This document shows positions 33,524-45,097 of a stretch of 64,000 nucleotides of DNA, one piece after another (the stretch's first letter is position 1; each line of letters opens with the position of its first letter). Origin of the DNA: an uncultured Rhizobiaceae group bacterium (GTDB lineage: Bacteria; Pseudomonadota; Alphaproteobacteria; Rhizobiales; Rhizobiaceae). The stretch spans positions 186,001 to 250,000 of the forward strand of contig CANMVS010000001.1 of NCBI GenBank assembly GCA_947501445.1. The letters are read 5' to 3'. The notes under the pieces are model-generated. The model saw nothing but the letters and a program-made list of their open reading frames with translations, did no database searches and was not told where the DNA came from. The translations under genes and the position numbers were made by a program.

Positions 33524-34423
33524 ATGGATATAGTTACACAATTGACCGTGTTCAAGGACTTTCCTTATTCGCAGACAAGGCCCCTTTCCTCTCCGGTTGT
33601 TGAACACTATTTGTCAGCAATGATCGAACCATACCTGAAACGCTGGTCCCTGCATGCAGATGGCAAGGTGATTTTCACCGACAGCAGTCAATTGTTACCG
33701 GTCATTCGGGAAGATGGGACAGCGGCCATGCTGAAAATGGCCATCGCCTCGGATGAGAAAATCGGCGCGGGCCTGATGGCCTGGTGGGCAGGCGATGGCG
33801 CCGCCCGCGTCCTTGAATCTCATGAAAATGTGCAGCTGTTGGAAATGGCACAAATGCAACCGAACCTTGCCACCATGGCACGGTCCGGCGAGGACGATGA
33901 GGCCAGTCGGATAATCTGCAGGACGACAGCATTGCTCCATGCAAAAAACGCACCACAGAATTTGGGGCTGGTTCCCCTGGCCAAGCGCTTCGATGCCCTG
34001 TTTGAAGCTGCCTGCATACATGGAGGGTTCTTTTTGCAACCAGCAACAATTGCCCGATACCTTTTGCAGACCCGGCGGGAAACAGTCGTTCTCCATGGTG
34101 ACATTCATCATGGCAACATCTTGTGGTTTGGCGAGCGCGGGTGGCTGGCCATTGACCCAAAGGGACTCATTGGTGAGCGCGGTTTTGACTACGCGAACCT
34201 GTTTTGCAATCCCGATATGGAAATCGCAACTGCGCCCGGCAGATTGGAAACGCAGGCGTCCCTCGTGGCAAAAACGGCACATTTGGATCGTCAGAGATTG
34301 CTGCAGTGGATTATCGCCTATTGTGGCCTGTCCGCCGCATGGACGCTGGAGCAACGTCCTTCGATGCAGGAACCATTCAAAACCGCAGGGGTTGCCGCAG
34401 CCGCTCTTGCCCTGCTGGACTGA
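33524..34423 (+). CDS. APH(6)/hydroxyurea phosphotransferase family kinase
   Basis: 299-residue protein-kinase-fold enzyme of the streptomycin 6-kinase type (PF04655). The catalytic loop is VVLHGDIHHGNIL, the metal-binding DPKG is in LAIDPKGLIGERGFDYANLFCNP, and the LPVIREDGTAAMLKMAIAS region supplies the ATP-binding lysine. Characterised relatives phosphorylate streptomycin or hydroxyurea; chromosomal copies may have other substrates. Divergent from the ABC-F gene, sharing an 85-bp promoter region. Convergent with the desaturase; the 164 bp between (34424-34587) are empty. Confidence 0.87.
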   Translation: MDIVTQLTVFKDFPYSQTRPLSSPVVEHYLSAMIEPYLKRWSLHADGKVIFTDSSQLLPVIREDGTAAMLKMAIASDEKIGAGLMAWWAGDGAARVLESHENVQLLEMAQMQPNLATMARSGEDDEASRIICRTTALLHAKNAPQNLGLVPLAKRFDALFEAACIHGGFFLQPATIARYLLQTRRETVVLHGDIHHGNILWFGERGWLAIDPKGLIGERGFDYANLFCNPDMEIATAPGRLETQASLVAKTAHLDRQRLLQWIIAYCGLSAAWTLEQRPSMQEPFKTAGVAAAALALLD

Positions 34424-34587
34424 CCCCATCGCGCACCGCACAACGTCTGCCAACGAGGTTCTGATCAATATTGCAACGCTGACAATGATCTGGCCGCAAC
34501 CGCCGAAGACCAGTCATGCCCGCACAGTCAAGCACTGCTTCGGCTCTCAATGGGAATAGTTTGGTCATTGTCGCCAGATCGGACATC

Positions 34588-35532
34588 TCAAGTCTTGAGC
34601 GAGCGGACATATTTACCATGAAACCGGCCGTAGCCTTGTTCCGTTTCCTGCAAATGCTGTTTGGACAACGCATGCAGCTGTGGCAATTGATGAAAGGGCA
34701 CGGCGGGAAATGCATGATGCTCTGCGTGAAACGGCATATTCCAAGCAAGCCGGCGAACGATGGCATTGGTGTAGGTTGTTCGACTATTGGCAAACATGTT
34801 TGAAACCAGCGCGCAACGGCCATGTTCAGCAAGCAGATAGAAGCGTAAAAATGGCTGGCCGATGATAGCAGGCAAGACCCAGACATAGAGCAAATCAGGA
34901 TATTGAAACCAGATAGCCATCAGCAGGACCAGCCCGTACAGGCACAACATCATTCTCGCTTCCCGCCTTATCCTGGCCTGTGCAGATGACGGCACGAAGG
35001 CGCCCGGCTTTAAACCGGATGCGTTGCGAACCAATGTTTTCAGATGGCTGTACCAGACCGGTAAACCAGAGATATGAATTGCATATTGCAATGGTGTTTC
35101 AGGCTTGGGTTGAATGAGTTCCGGGTCGTTTTGCGGGTCTTGTGTGTGACGATGATGGGCGAAGTGGAAATAGCGGAACCAGTCAGGTGGAAGCAGGATC
35201 AAAAATCCGCAAACTCGCGCCACGGCGTCATTGAGCCATTGGCTCTCAAATGCCGTGCGATGAATTGATTCATGCAAGGTGGTGAAAAGAAAAACAATCA
35301 GCACGCCCTGTAGCGGCATCAGGATCGGCCAAAAGATCGGTTTTGCTGCAATCAGACCGCCAATCACCAGTATTGCACCCCAGTGCGCAGCGAGTTGCCC
35401 AAAACCTTTGAAATTCGAGCGTCGCGTTAATGCCTGTTTTTGCCTGCGCGACAGACCGGCCACGAATTGCCGATGGTCCTGATCCTGCACCGTCATTTCA
35501 GCATCCTCGCCAGCAGCTTGCTCCCCTGTCAT
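34588..35532 (-). CDS. Membrane fatty acid desaturase family protein
   Basis: 314-residue integral-membrane di-iron enzyme. The three histidine boxes are HESIH, HFAHHRH and HAEHH, with helices between them. Such enzymes desaturate or hydroxylate acyl chains or carotenoids; relatives include alkane/sterol-type hydroxylases. The ATG at 35532 is used; a second at 35496 is possible. It stands alone. The 329 bp to the TPP element (35533-35861) are AT-rich without a gene, including a TTGACA at 35829 that may be the thiC promoter -35. Confidence 0.85.
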   Translation of the reverse strand: MTGEQAAGEDAEMTVQDQDHRQFVAGLSRRQKQALTRRSNFKGFGQLAAHWGAILVIGGLIAAKPIFWPILMPLQGVLIVFLFTTLHESIHRTAFESQWLNDAVARVCGFLILLPPDWFRYFHFAHHRHTQDPQNDPELIQPKPETPLQYAIHISGLPVWYSHLKTLVRNASGLKPGAFVPSSAQARIRREARMMLCLYGLVLLMAIWFQYPDLLYVWVLPAIIGQPFLRFYLLAEHGRCALVSNMFANSRTTYTNAIVRRLAWNMPFHAEHHAFPAVPFHQLPQLHALSKQHLQETEQGYGRFHGKYVRSLKT

Positions 35533-35861
35533 TGATCACAAATTTAACGAAGACACACAATCACAAACCAGCCAAATGCATCTCGAACCAATGGGTTCTT
35601 GATCGTCCGGAAGCGGATTTGACGGCACACAATACAAGAATAATAACATATTTTCCTCAGACGCAACGCACCTGCAATATAGTTAATATATTAATTTAAA
35701 AAATCCTGTTTATATATTGTTATATATCAATAATATGGAATGTAATATTTCATGTTTCTAAGTCCGAAATCTGAACTTTGGCCCGGGTGTTTTTGACATT
35801 GCCAAAGGCGCATTGGCTGAAATCCCGCTTGACAGAATCGAATCCCTATACTCTAAAAGCC

Positions 35862-35968
35862 CCACTGCCAGGGGAGCTCCGACAAGGAGCTGAGAGGCTG
35901 ATCGGTGAATGTTCACCAGCGCAGCGACCCTTTGAACCTGATCCAGTTAACGCTGGCGTAGGGATGGT
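35862..35968 (+). ncRNA. TPP riboswitch (THI element) controlling thiC operon
   Basis: Conserved THI-box parts in order: GCCAGGGGAGC, CTGAGAGG (35890-35897), then ACCCTTTGAACCTGATC and AGTTAACGCTGGCGTAGGGA near the 3' end. The expression platform probably hides the ribosome-binding site: CTCTCC (36022-36027) is complementary to GGAGAG (36065-36070) just before the thiC ATG. Thiamine pyrophosphate binding should switch off translation of the operon. Confidence 0.95.
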
Positions 35969-36041
35969 TAATCGCCAAAATGGTCTGCTGCCTGAACAGG
36001 TTTCTGCACGACTGTGGCGAACTCTCCTTTTGCACACGTGA

Positions 36042-37883
<1,842 letters not shown>

Positions 37884-37888
37884 ACCTG

Positions 37889-38920
37889 ATGCATGTGACC
37901 ATCCTGGGGGCCGGCGTTGTCGGCCTCACAACGGCAACCGAACTGGTCGAACGCGGTTGCAAGGTCGACCTTGTCGATCTTGCTGCTCAACCCGGTCCAC
38001 ATGCCTGCTCCTGGCACGCAGGTGGCATGCTTGCACCCTGGTGCGAGGGTGAGATTGCAGAACAACCGGTCGTTCGATTGGGGTGCGAAGCGCTGGATTG
38101 GTGGGATCAGCGTGTTCATGGTGTTGTCAAACAGGGAACGCTTGTGGTTGCGGCCAATCGCGATACGGCTGAACTCAGACGATTTTCCCGCCGAACCGAG
38201 CACCATGAGTTGCTGGACGCACAGGCCATCGGCATGTTGGAACCGGCACTCGACGGGCGCTTCCATAAAGCCATGCACTTTCCACACGAGGGGCATCTGG
38301 ATCCGCGCCTGGCGCTGCATGTTCTGGTGCAAAAACTGGCTGAACGCGGCGTCAATATCCGCAGAGCCGCGCGTGACGCCGCCCCTGGTTTTAAAGGCAC
38401 CATCATAGATGCACGCGGGTTTTCCGCCCGCGATACGCTTGCAGATCTGCGCGGTGTCAAAGGCGAAATGATTGTGCTTCGCTCTGATGATATCAGCCTG
38501 TCGCGTCCGGTTCGCCTGCTGCATCCCCGGTTTCCCGCCTATGTCGTGCCACGCGGCGATGGTCTGTTCATGATGGGTGCAACACAGGTAGAATCCGAAG
38601 ACCGCAGCCGAATAACAGCGCGCGGCATGTGCGACCTGATCAACGCGGCCTATAGCATCAACCCGGCCTTTGCGGAGGCTGAAATCGTCGAAACCGGATG
38701 CGACATTCGTCCGGCCTTTCCAGACAATCTGCCACGTATCGTGCGGCTCGATGGCCGCTTTTTCATCAACGGACTTTACCGCCACGGTTTTTTACTGGCG
38801 CCCGGGCTCGCTCGACTGATGGCAGACTTCCTCCTTGCACCACATACCATAAATGATGCTGATCGTGTTTTTTTAACGGAGGCACAACATGAAAATACAC
38901 CTCAACGGGCAAACGCTTGA
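37889..38920 (+). CDS. thiO: Glycine oxidase ThiO
   Basis: 343-residue FAD-dependent amine oxidase (DAO fold). The nucleotide-binding motif ILGAGVVGLTTATELVERG is at the N-terminus, with ACSWHAGGMLAPWCE following. It oxidises glycine to dehydroglycine for the thiazole ring. Its last 32 bases overlap thiS, so the two are coupled. Position within thiCOSGED confirms the role. Confidence 0.95.
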   Translation: MHVTILGAGVVGLTTATELVERGCKVDLVDLAAQPGPHACSWHAGGMLAPWCEGEIAEQPVVRLGCEALDWWDQRVHGVVKQGTLVVAANRDTAELRRFSRRTEHHELLDAQAIGMLEPALDGRFHKAMHFPHEGHLDPRLALHVLVQKLAERGVNIRRAARDAAPGFKGTIIDARGFSARDTLADLRGVKGEMIVLRSDDISLSRPVRLLHPRFPAYVVPRGDGLFMMGATQVESEDRSRITARGMCDLINAAYSINPAFAEAEIVETGCDIRPAFPDNLPRIVRLDGRFFINGLYRHGFLLAPGLARLMADFLLAPHTINDADRVFLTEAQHENTPQRANA

Positions 38921-39086
38921 TGTGCAGGCGCGCACCTTATCTGACCTGCTGGCCGAACTTGAGTTTGAAAACACAGTTGTGGCAACGGCACTTAATGGAA
39001 ATTTTGTACCGGCAAATGAACGACGGGCGACGCACATCGCTGCTGAAGACAGGGTTGAAGTTCTTACACCCATGCAGGGAGGGTAG
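38889..39086 (+). CDS. thiS: Sulfur carrier protein ThiS
   Basis: 65-residue ubiquitin-like carrier. It ends in the diagnostic Gly-Gly (TPMQGG), which is adenylated and thiocarboxylated to deliver sulfur to ThiG. The start [12 protein letters not shown] has GGAGG nearby inside the thiO coding region. The 32-bp overlap with thiO is longer than usual but both frames look intact. thiF is not in this operon. Confidence 0.95.
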   Translation: MKIHLNGQTLDVQARTLSDLLAELEFENTVVATALNGNFVPANERRATHIAAEDRVEVLTPMQGG

Positions 39087-39091
39087 CGCTC

Positions 39092-39862
39092 ATGCGGGTC
39101 TATGATGTCCAATTGCAATCGCGTCTGTTTCTGGGTACCGCGCAATACCCATCCCCGGCTGTTTTGAGAGAGGCGGTCAAACAATCAGGCAGCGAAGTCG
39201 TTACCGTTTCCCTGCGCCGGGAATCGGCGGGCAAACAGCTGGGTCAGAGTTTTTGGTCGCTGATTCAAAAAATGAACGTGCGTGTTCTGCCCAACACTGC
39301 CGGATGTCACAGCGTCGGTGAAGCCGTCACGACTGCCCATATGGCCCGCGAAATATTTCAGACCGACTGGATCAAGCTTGAGGTCATCGGAGAAAGCGAC
39401 ACATTGTGCCCTGATATATTCGGCCTGGTGGAAGCCGCTAAAATACTGACCAATGATGGTTTCAAGGTCTTTCCCTATACAACAGAAGATCTGGTGGTCG
39501 CAGACCGGCTTCTCTCGGTTGGATGTGAAGTATTGATGCCATGGGGCGCGCCGATCGGCACTGGTCGCGGCCTCAACAATCCCTATGGATTAAGAACCCT
39601 GCGCGCGCATTTTCCAGACGTGCCGATGATTGTTGACGCCGGCATTGGCGCGCCGTCCCATGCCTGTCTGGCGCTTGAACTTGGATATGACGCGGTGTTG
39701 ATCAATACTGCTGTTGCCAGTGCCGGCGATCCGGTCGCCATGGCCAGGGCCTTTGCGATGGCGGTTGAGGCAGGTACAAAAGCCTATAAAGCAGATCCGA
39801 TGGAGCAGCGGGACATGGCTGTCCCCTCCACTCCCGTTTTGGGAAAGGGGGACCTCCTGTGA
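39092..39862 (+). CDS. thiG: Thiazole synthase ThiG
   Basis: 256-residue TIM-barrel enzyme that builds the thiazole phosphate from deoxyxylulose phosphate, dehydroglycine and ThiS thiocarboxylate. The lysine expected to form the imine is in [10 protein letters not shown]; phosphate-binding loops are [12 protein letters not shown] and [11 protein letters not shown]. Starts 5 bp after thiS and overlaps thiE by 4 bp. Confidence 0.96.
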   Translation: MRVYDVQLQSRLFLGTAQYPSPAVLREAVKQSGSEVVTVSLRRESAGKQLGQSFWSLIQKMNVRVLPNTAGCHSVGEAVTTAHMAREIFQTDWIKLEVIGESDTLCPDIFGLVEAAKILTNDGFKVFPYTTEDLVVADRLLSVGCEVLMPWGAPIGTGRGLNNPYGLRTLRAHFPDVPMIVDAGIGAPSHACLALELGYDAVLINTAVASAGDPVAMARAFAMAVEAGTKAYKADPMEQRDMAVPSTPVLGKGDLL

Positions 39863-40470
39863 CAATTCGATTGGATCCATTCTATCTCATAGTTGATGAT
39901 GCCGACGCGCTTTCTCAACTCGTTCCCCTTGGCGTCAAACTTGTACAATTACGCATCAAAGGCCAGTCTGACACGCGCATTGCGCAGGAGATACGCTCGG
40001 CAAAGGCGATCTGCACACAATACGGCACACAACTCATTATCAATGACTATTGGCAGGCCGCCATCGACGCCCGTTGCAATTTTGTTCATCTGGGTCAGGA
40101 AGACCTGAACAGTGCCGACATACCGGCCCTGCGCAATGCGGGCATTCGCATTGGTATCTCCACTCATGATGAGGCTGAACTGACCAGAGCGCTTTCTTTC
40201 AAACCCGATTATGTCGCACTTGGCCCCATTTATCCGACCCGTCTGAAAAAGATGCCATGGGCACCACAGGGGCTCGAACGCATCGCCCACTGGAAGCGAT
40301 TGATTGGTGATTGTCCACTTGTGGCTATTGGCGGACTGAATATTGAGCGTCTTGCCGGTGTATTCGGCGCCGGAGCGGATAGTGCTGCCGTCGTGACTGA
40401 CATTTCGCTTCATTCCAACCCCCAAAACCGCGTCTTGCAATGGCTTGACGCGACACGGGCCCAATGTTGA
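39859..40470 (+). CDS. thiE: Thiamine phosphate synthase ThiE
   Basis: 203-residue TIM barrel joining HMP-PP and thiazole phosphate into thiamine phosphate. Recognisable segments: [43 protein letters not shown] and the phosphate loop [11 protein letters not shown]. Starts with GTG inside the thiG end (4-bp overlap) and runs into thiD. Complete. Confidence 0.94.
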   Translation: MTIRLDPFYLIVDDADALSQLVPLGVKLVQLRIKGQSDTRIAQEIRSAKAICTQYGTQLIINDYWQAAIDARCNFVHLGQEDLNSADIPALRNAGIRIGISTHDEAELTRALSFKPDYVALGPIYPTRLKKMPWAPQGLERIAHWKRLIGDCPLVAIGGLNIERLAGVFGAGADSAAVVTDISLHSNPQNRVLQWLDATRAQC

Positions 40471-41225
40471 TGAGGCCCCGAATTTTGATAATCGCTGGCT
40501 CGGATTCAAGCGGTGGTGCCGGACTCTCCAAAGACGTGGAGACAATTGCCAATCACGGTGGATCGGCCCGACCGGTCATTACAGCCATAACGGTACAAAC
40601 CAATTCGGCAGTCGCGCAGATTTCCCACAGCGCGCCCGAACTTGTGGCGGCGCAAATAAGCACCGCCATGGACGATGGTAAAGTGGACGCCGTCAAAATT
40701 GGCATGCTTGGCAATGCAGCCATCGTCGATGCGGTGGCAAAGGCACTGCAAAATCATTCAGAAATCCCGATCATTTTGGACCCGGTTCTGGCGGCAACAT
40801 CCGGCGCGCAGCTCCTGGACATAGCTGGCCGAAAAGCCATGACAATGCGGCTGTTTCCACTGGTCAAAATATTGACCCCCAACCGGCCGGAAGCAGCATT
40901 GTTATGCAACAGTGTCGGCGATCACCAAACCGCCAGGCAGGCCAGGCATCTTGTCAGCCTTGGGCCACAATACATCCTGATGAAAGGCGGTCACAGTTCC
41001 GGCAATACCGCCTGCGATGAACTGCATGATATCAATGGATATTATCAAAAATACTGCACACCGCGCCTGGCTGTTGCGATGCGCGGCACGGGCTGTATGC
41101 AGGCTTCGGCACTGGCCTGCAATCTTGCTGCAGGACTAAGCGTGCCCGATGCATGTGCAACTGCAAAGAACTACGTCTATGAAAAATTGTTACGAAACCA
41201 AAATCAGGATGGAGTTATTTCCTGA
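40464..41225 (+). CDS. thiD: Hydroxymethylpyrimidine (phosphate) kinase ThiD
   Basis: 253-residue ribokinase-fold enzyme phosphorylating HMP and HMP-P. The N-terminal GSDSSGGAGL motif and the C-terminal anion-hole/catalytic-Cys segment RGTGCMQASALACNLAAG are present. The ATG at 40464 overlaps thiE by 7 bp; a second ATG at 40470 overlaps by one. Last gene of the thiamine operon, convergent by 3 bp with the DUF1284 gene. Confidence 0.95.
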   Translation: MLMRPRILIIAGSDSSGGAGLSKDVETIANHGGSARPVITAITVQTNSAVAQISHSAPELVAAQISTAMDDGKVDAVKIGMLGNAAIVDAVAKALQNHSEIPIILDPVLAATSGAQLLDIAGRKAMTMRLFPLVKILTPNRPEAALLCNSVGDHQTARQARHLVSLGPQYILMKGGHSSGNTACDELHDINGYYQKYCTPRLAVAMRGTGCMQASALACNLAAGLSVPDACATAKNYVYEKLLRNQNQDGVIS

Positions 41226-41228
41226 TTA

Positions 41229-41696
41229 CTATTGTTTCTGCAGGCGCACCTGGCGGTAACCGCCATCAGCCACACCCTTGCACAGGCCAATCCATTCGCA
41301 TCCCTTACAGGCACCGCTGAACTGACCGCCCATATAGGCCAACCGAAGCGCATCAAGAGACATAGTACTCAATTTGAGCCGTGCACCTTCGAAAATGGGT
41401 TCTTGCAGGAGCTTCGACGCAATGCGCGCGGCATTTTCGTCTCGTCTCACCACGCTTTCACGATGGCAATGGGGATTGTTTCCACTGAGCAAAGGGGCGC
41501 AGATATCATCCGGGCCGCTGACGATCAATATCGGTTCGCCGGATCGAAGACGCGCAATAATTTGATCATAATTGGCAATGAATTCATCATTATAACCCTC
41601 GCCAACATAGGTCAGTATGCACATTAGGTGATGGGCGCGAAGTTTCACCAAGATGCCGCAATCCTCAACGTCTTCCTTGATGGCGTAAAACTGCAT
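41229..41696 (-). CDS. DUF1284 domain protein
   Basis: 155 residues. VKLRAHHLMCILTYVGEGY, FIANYDQIIARL and SGPDDICAPL are the family's signature. Several conserved Cys and His residues (HH near residue 22, NPHCHRES, ACKGCEWIGLCKG) suggest a bound metal or Fe-S cluster. The function is not established. It lies 17 bp after panC in the panB-panC operon; a link to pantothenate synthesis is only positional. Confidence 0.88.
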   Translation of the reverse strand: MQFYAIKEDVEDCGILVKLRAHHLMCILTYVGEGYNDEFIANYDQIIARLRSGEPILIVSGPDDICAPLLSGNNPHCHRESVVRRDENAARIASKLLQEPIFEGARLKLSTMSLDALRLAYMGGQFSGACKGCEWIGLCKGVADGGYRQVRLQKQ

Positions 41697-41713
41697 CTGT
41701 TCATGCGGTGACC

Positions 41714-42568
41714 TCAGTAACCAGCAGCAACGGCTATATTATCAATCAATCGGGTTTTAGCCAGGTAAACGGCTGCCAGAAGCCTGCCGCAACCATTAAG
41801 ACGTGACATTGGGCGCAGCGTATCCTGAGCCCGCAGCTCAATATATTCAAGACTGGTAAATCCTGCCTGATCCACCGCAATTCTGGCTTTATCGAGCGCT
41901 GCATTGACTGGCATTCCAGCTTCAATTTCCTGCCCCGTTTTTCTTAATATCGCAATCAGGGACGGCGCGATTTTGCGCTGTTCAACCGACAGATGAATAT
42001 TGCGCGAAGACATAGCCAATTGGTCTGATTCACGTATTGTCTCACAGCCGATTATGCTGATGGGTATATTGAGATCCCGAACCATTTTGCGAATGACCTG
42101 CAATTGTTGATAATCCTTTTCACCAAAAAATGCATAGTCAGCGCCGGCCTGAAAAAACAATTTGGCTACAATGGTCGCAACGCCATCGAAATGACCAGGC
42201 CGGGATGCGCCACATAATCCATTGCTGATTTTCGAAACAGATACGCTCGTTGCAAAATCATCCGGATACATGACGTCCACATCCGGGGCGAATAGCAGGT
42301 CCACGCCAGCTTCTTTCAGCAATTTCACATCGGTTGTTTCGGATTTCGGATAGCTGGTAAAATCTGTGGGATCATTGAATTGCGCCGGATTGACGAATAT
42401 CGATACTATGACCCGATCCGTTCGTTTCTTCGCCGCATGCACAAGGCTCAAATGTCCCTTGTGCAAACTGCCCATCGTGGGAACCAAGGAAACCGAGTTG
42501 CCGGCGCGGCGCCAATCTCGAATGCGGGTCCGCAGATCACCAATTGTTCGGGCCACGGTGAATGTCAT
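41714..42568 (-). CDS. panC: Pantothenate synthetase PanC
   Basis: 284-residue ligase joining pantoate and beta-alanine with ATP. Nucleotide-binding motifs [14 protein letters not shown] and [13 protein letters not shown], and the KMSKS-like MSSRNIHLS, are intact. The start at 42568 gives [10 protein letters not shown] and a 4-bp ATGA overlap with panB; the frame runs 8 codons further up without support. Confidence 0.95.
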   Translation of the reverse strand: MTFTVARTIGDLRTRIRDWRRAGNSVSLVPTMGSLHKGHLSLVHAAKKRTDRVIVSIFVNPAQFNDPTDFTSYPKSETTDVKLLKEAGVDLLFAPDVDVMYPDDFATSVSVSKISNGLCGASRPGHFDGVATIVAKLFFQAGADYAFFGEKDYQQLQVIRKMVRDLNIPISIIGCETIRESDQLAMSSRNIHLSVEQRKIAPSLIAILRKTGQEIEAGMPVNAALDKARIAVDQAGFTSLEYIELRAQDTLRPMSRLNGCGRLLAAVYLAKTRLIDNIAVAAGY

Positions 42569-43410
42569 ATTGCATTCCCCGCATTCGGACATTCGCTGCT
42601 GTCGGAGTAAACATACTCTTTAGTTGGGAAAAGGCCCCCGCGCACTTCACCGGCGTATTCGGCAATAGCTGTTTCAATGTGTTTTGCCACGTCGCCGTAG
42701 CGCTTTACAAAACGGGGTTTGAAGTCAGATATACTGCCGATCAAATCATCAACGACGAGGATCTGTCCGCTACAGGCCGCGGATGCACCGATGCCAATCG
42801 TCGGAATGGAAATATCGCCAGATATGGTTCGGGCCAGTGCCTCAGGGATATTTTCCAATACCACCGAAAACGCACCTGCGGCCTCGACAGCACGGGCATC
42901 GTTGAGAATTCTGTCACCATCAGCGCCACGCCCCTGAACACCATAGCCGCCAAGCGTATTGACGGACTGTGGAGTCAACCCGATATGGGCCATAACCGGA
43001 ATGCCACGGGCCACAAGATAAGCGATCGTTGCCGCCATATGGGCACCACCTTCCAGCTTCACAGCGCCACAATTTGTTTCACGCATCAGCAAAGCCGCGT
43101 TTTCAAAAGCCTGTTCGGGGTTCTTTTCGTAAGAGCCAAATGGAAGATCCACAACGATCAGCGCTTGACGCGCGCCACGACATACCGCTTTTCCATGCAG
43201 GATCATCATATCCATTGTGACACCCAAAGTGTCGGGCAAACCGTGCATCACCATGCCGACACTATCACCGACAAGAATGATGTCGCAGTGGCGATCCGCA
43301 ATTTTCGCCACCGGCGTCGTATAGGCGGCAATGCAAACCAGTGGTTGAGCTGTATTTGCGTCTGCCAATCGGGACACAATCAATGCAGGTGTATTCTGGG
43401 TGAGACGCAT
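42565..43410 (-). CDS. panB: 3-methyl-2-oxobutanoate hydroxymethyltransferase PanB
   Basis: 281-residue TIM barrel that makes ketopantoate from ketoisovalerate using methylene-tetrahydrofolate. Motifs: [40 protein letters not shown] and [23 protein letters not shown] lies 6 bases before the ATG at 43410; an ATG at 43437 is possible. First gene of panB-panC-DUF1284. Confidence 0.95.
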   Translation of the reverse strand: MRLTQNTPALIVSRLADANTAQPLVCIAAYTTPVAKIADRHCDIILVGDSVGMVMHGLPDTLGVTMDMMILHGKAVCRGARQALIVVDLPFGSYEKNPEQAFENAALLMRETNCGAVKLEGGAHMAATIAYLVARGIPVMAHIGLTPQSVNTLGGYGVQGRGADGDRILNDARAVEAAGAFSVVLENIPEALARTISGDISIPTIGIGASAACSGQILVVDDLIGSISDFKPRFVKRYGDVAKHIETAIAEYAGEVRGGLFPTKEYVYSDSSECPNAGNAI

Positions 43411-43498
43411 GCATACCCCTCTCAAGCGATCGCTCATTCAACCCGATGGCTCATCTGGCCCTGTCCGAATTTTTGGCAGCGATCTGTGTGGTTGCGTT

Positions 43499-43525
43499 GA
43501 AAAAGCAGCCGGAGACCGGCTGCTT
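43499..43525 (-). terminator. Intrinsic terminator of bioY
   Basis: AAGCAGCCGG (43503-43512) and CCGGCTGCTT (43516-43525) form a perfect 10-bp stem with a three-base loop. On the minus strand the stem is followed by five T residues, directly after the bioY stop. Confidence 0.85.
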
Positions 43526-43532
43526 CGAGATT

Positions 43533-44126
43533 CTAACTTTGTTTCATTGAAGACTGGCGTCGTGCGAGAACCGCAAGCGTTGCAGCACCAAGAGCCGATT
43601 TCAACACACCACCCAGAATGAATGGCAGCACCCCATGAACCATGGCAGGCTCCCAACCGATCATAACTGCCAGCCAGGCAGCACCCAGCAATAGGCAGGC
43701 TGCATTGCCAGCCATCATGGCGGCAAAGGCATGGAATAGGCGGTTGCCGTTCCATCCGCGTTCAGCAAGCCACCCGACCAGCGCGGCCGTTACAGGAAAC
43801 GCAAACAGATAGCCTCCGGTCGGGCCAAAGAAATGCGCAATGCCACCGGCACCGCCGGCCAGAACAGGAAACCCTGCAGCGCCCTCAACAAGCCAGGCGG
43901 TGACAGTAACCGCCCCAAGACGCCACCCGTAGAGTGCACCTACAAGCGTGACAGCGAAAGTCTGCATGGTGATGGGTACCGGCACCATTGGCACGGTGAC
44001 ATAGGAGGAAAGCGTTAAAAACAATGTACCCGCAACAACAGCACACACCTGCCACGGTAACGACTTCTGGTTCAATTTTAGCGGGCTGAAGGATGGTTCG
44101 AGGACCGGTGAAACAAGGTTATTCAC
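43533..44126 (-). CDS. bioY: Biotin transporter substrate-specificity protein BioY
   Basis: 197-residue membrane S-component with about six helices. Typical segments: VTVPMVPVPITMQTFAVTLVGALYGWRLG, GAAGFPVLAGGAGG and FFGPTGGYLFAFPV. It takes up biotin alone or with an ECF module. The start is GTG with GGGAG upstream. A perfect BioR operator lies 15 bp before the start. No bioMN genes are adjacent. Confidence 0.95.
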   Translation of the reverse strand: MNNLVSPVLEPSFSPLKLNQKSLPWQVCAVVAGTLFLTLSSYVTVPMVPVPITMQTFAVTLVGALYGWRLGAVTVTAWLVEGAAGFPVLAGGAGGIAHFFGPTGGYLFAFPVTAALVGWLAERGWNGNRLFHAFAAMMAGNAACLLLGAAWLAVMIGWEPAMVHGVLPFILGGVLKSALGAATLAVLARRQSSMKQS

Positions 44127-44140
44127 GACGTACTCCCAAT

Positions 44141-44150
44141 TTATAGATAA
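44141..44150. promoter_or_regulatory. BioR operator in front of bioY
   Basis: TTATAGATAA matches the established alphaproteobacterial BioR consensus TTATMKATAA exactly. It sits 15 bp upstream of the bioY GTG. Two further inverted repeats lie in the same intergenic region, GTTGAATA/TATTCAAC (44227-44252) and AACCGG/CCGGTT (44250-44265), possibly the end of the bioR transcript. Confidence 0.85.
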
Positions 44151-44424
44151 TTATTTGAATCGATCTATAATTCTATTCACACGTCATGCGTGAATGCAAT
44201 ACCCCTTTTGAGAGACCATGTGGAAAGTTGAATATTGGTTTCGCTATTCAACCGGAGCACCGGTTATGCCGGCCATGCTCGGTAACAAGCCCCGGCTGAA
44301 TTTGGAACGTGGCGACAATCATGCAAGCAGCAAGCAACAGGCATAAAATGCGTCAATTTCGAATTCTGATAATATGAGCTATACGGCTGTCAATTTTTTG
44401 CAGCAGGGCTCTGTCAACACGCAG

Positions 44425-45054
44425 CTATTGTCGGGAGGGCTCCCGCCCTATCCACTGGACATGGCGCGCGAGTATTGAGGCAGCAATATCTATCTGCCCC
44501 TTGCGCAAGGCATCGATGATGCCCCGATGGTCATGCTCGGAGCGTAATTCCCATTCAGAACGCCAGCCGGCGAACAGAAACCGGGCGCTCACAGCGTGCA
44601 AATCATCAATGGTTGCCAAAAGACGCGGCATTCCGCAGGGTCTGAGCAGCAGGCAATGGAAATTACGGTTGGCTTCTTCCCAGGACCTGACGTCCCTTGA
44701 CCGTTCACCCGCATTGGATGCTTCCTGTGCGGCATCCAGAATGGCACTTGTCAGATGGGGCGCAGCATGCCGCAGTGCCAGCACCTCCAGCGCGGCACGC
44801 ATTTCCGCAACTTCCTTGACTTCACTCAACTCGAAAGCCGCCACACGCACGCCACGACGCGGCGCACTGATCGCCAGCCCCTGAGCCTCCAGCATTTTGA
44901 ATGCTTCACGAACAGGTACGTGGCTTGCACCGAACTCTTCGGCAATATGATCCTGTCGCAGTGGCGCACCGGGCGCAATTTCACCAGCGATAATGCGATC
45001 TGCAAGCACTTTGCTGATGCGCGCCGAAATCGTTACTTTCTTTTCAACCGTCAT
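44425..45054 (-). CDS. bioR: GntR family biotin regulator BioR
   Basis: 209-residue FadR-type GntR regulator. The winged helix is LADRIIAGEIAPGAPLRQDHIAEEFGASHVPVREAFKMLEAQGL; the C-terminal all-helical FCD domain has EMRAALEVLALRHAAPHL and EHDHRGIIDALRKG. BioR represses biotin synthesis and uptake genes in alphaproteobacteria. Identity is supported by BioR-type operators in front of bioY and in front of this gene. Confidence 0.88.
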   Translation of the reverse strand: MTVEKKVTISARISKVLADRIIAGEIAPGAPLRQDHIAEEFGASHVPVREAFKMLEAQGLAISAPRRGVRVAAFELSEVKEVAEMRAALEVLALRHAAPHLTSAILDAAQEASNAGERSRDVRSWEEANRNFHCLLLRPCGMPRLLATIDDLHAVSARFLFAGWRSEWELRSEHDHRGIIDALRKGQIDIAASILARHVQWIGREPSRQ

Positions 45055-45057
45055 AAA

Positions 45058-45067
45058 TCATAGATAA
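45058..45067. promoter_or_regulatory. BioR-like operator in front of bioR
   Basis: TCATAGATAA differs from the bioY operator by one base and lies 3 bp upstream of the bioR ATG. It fits autoregulation by BioR. Confidence 0.65.
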
Positions 45068-45097
45068 TTTCCGCAAGGCAACTTGTCGAGCCGATAT

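Noticed and set aside
42562-43500. 312-codon plus-strand open frame opposite panB
   Set aside because: Long, but antisense to a clear PanB and without recognisable domains.
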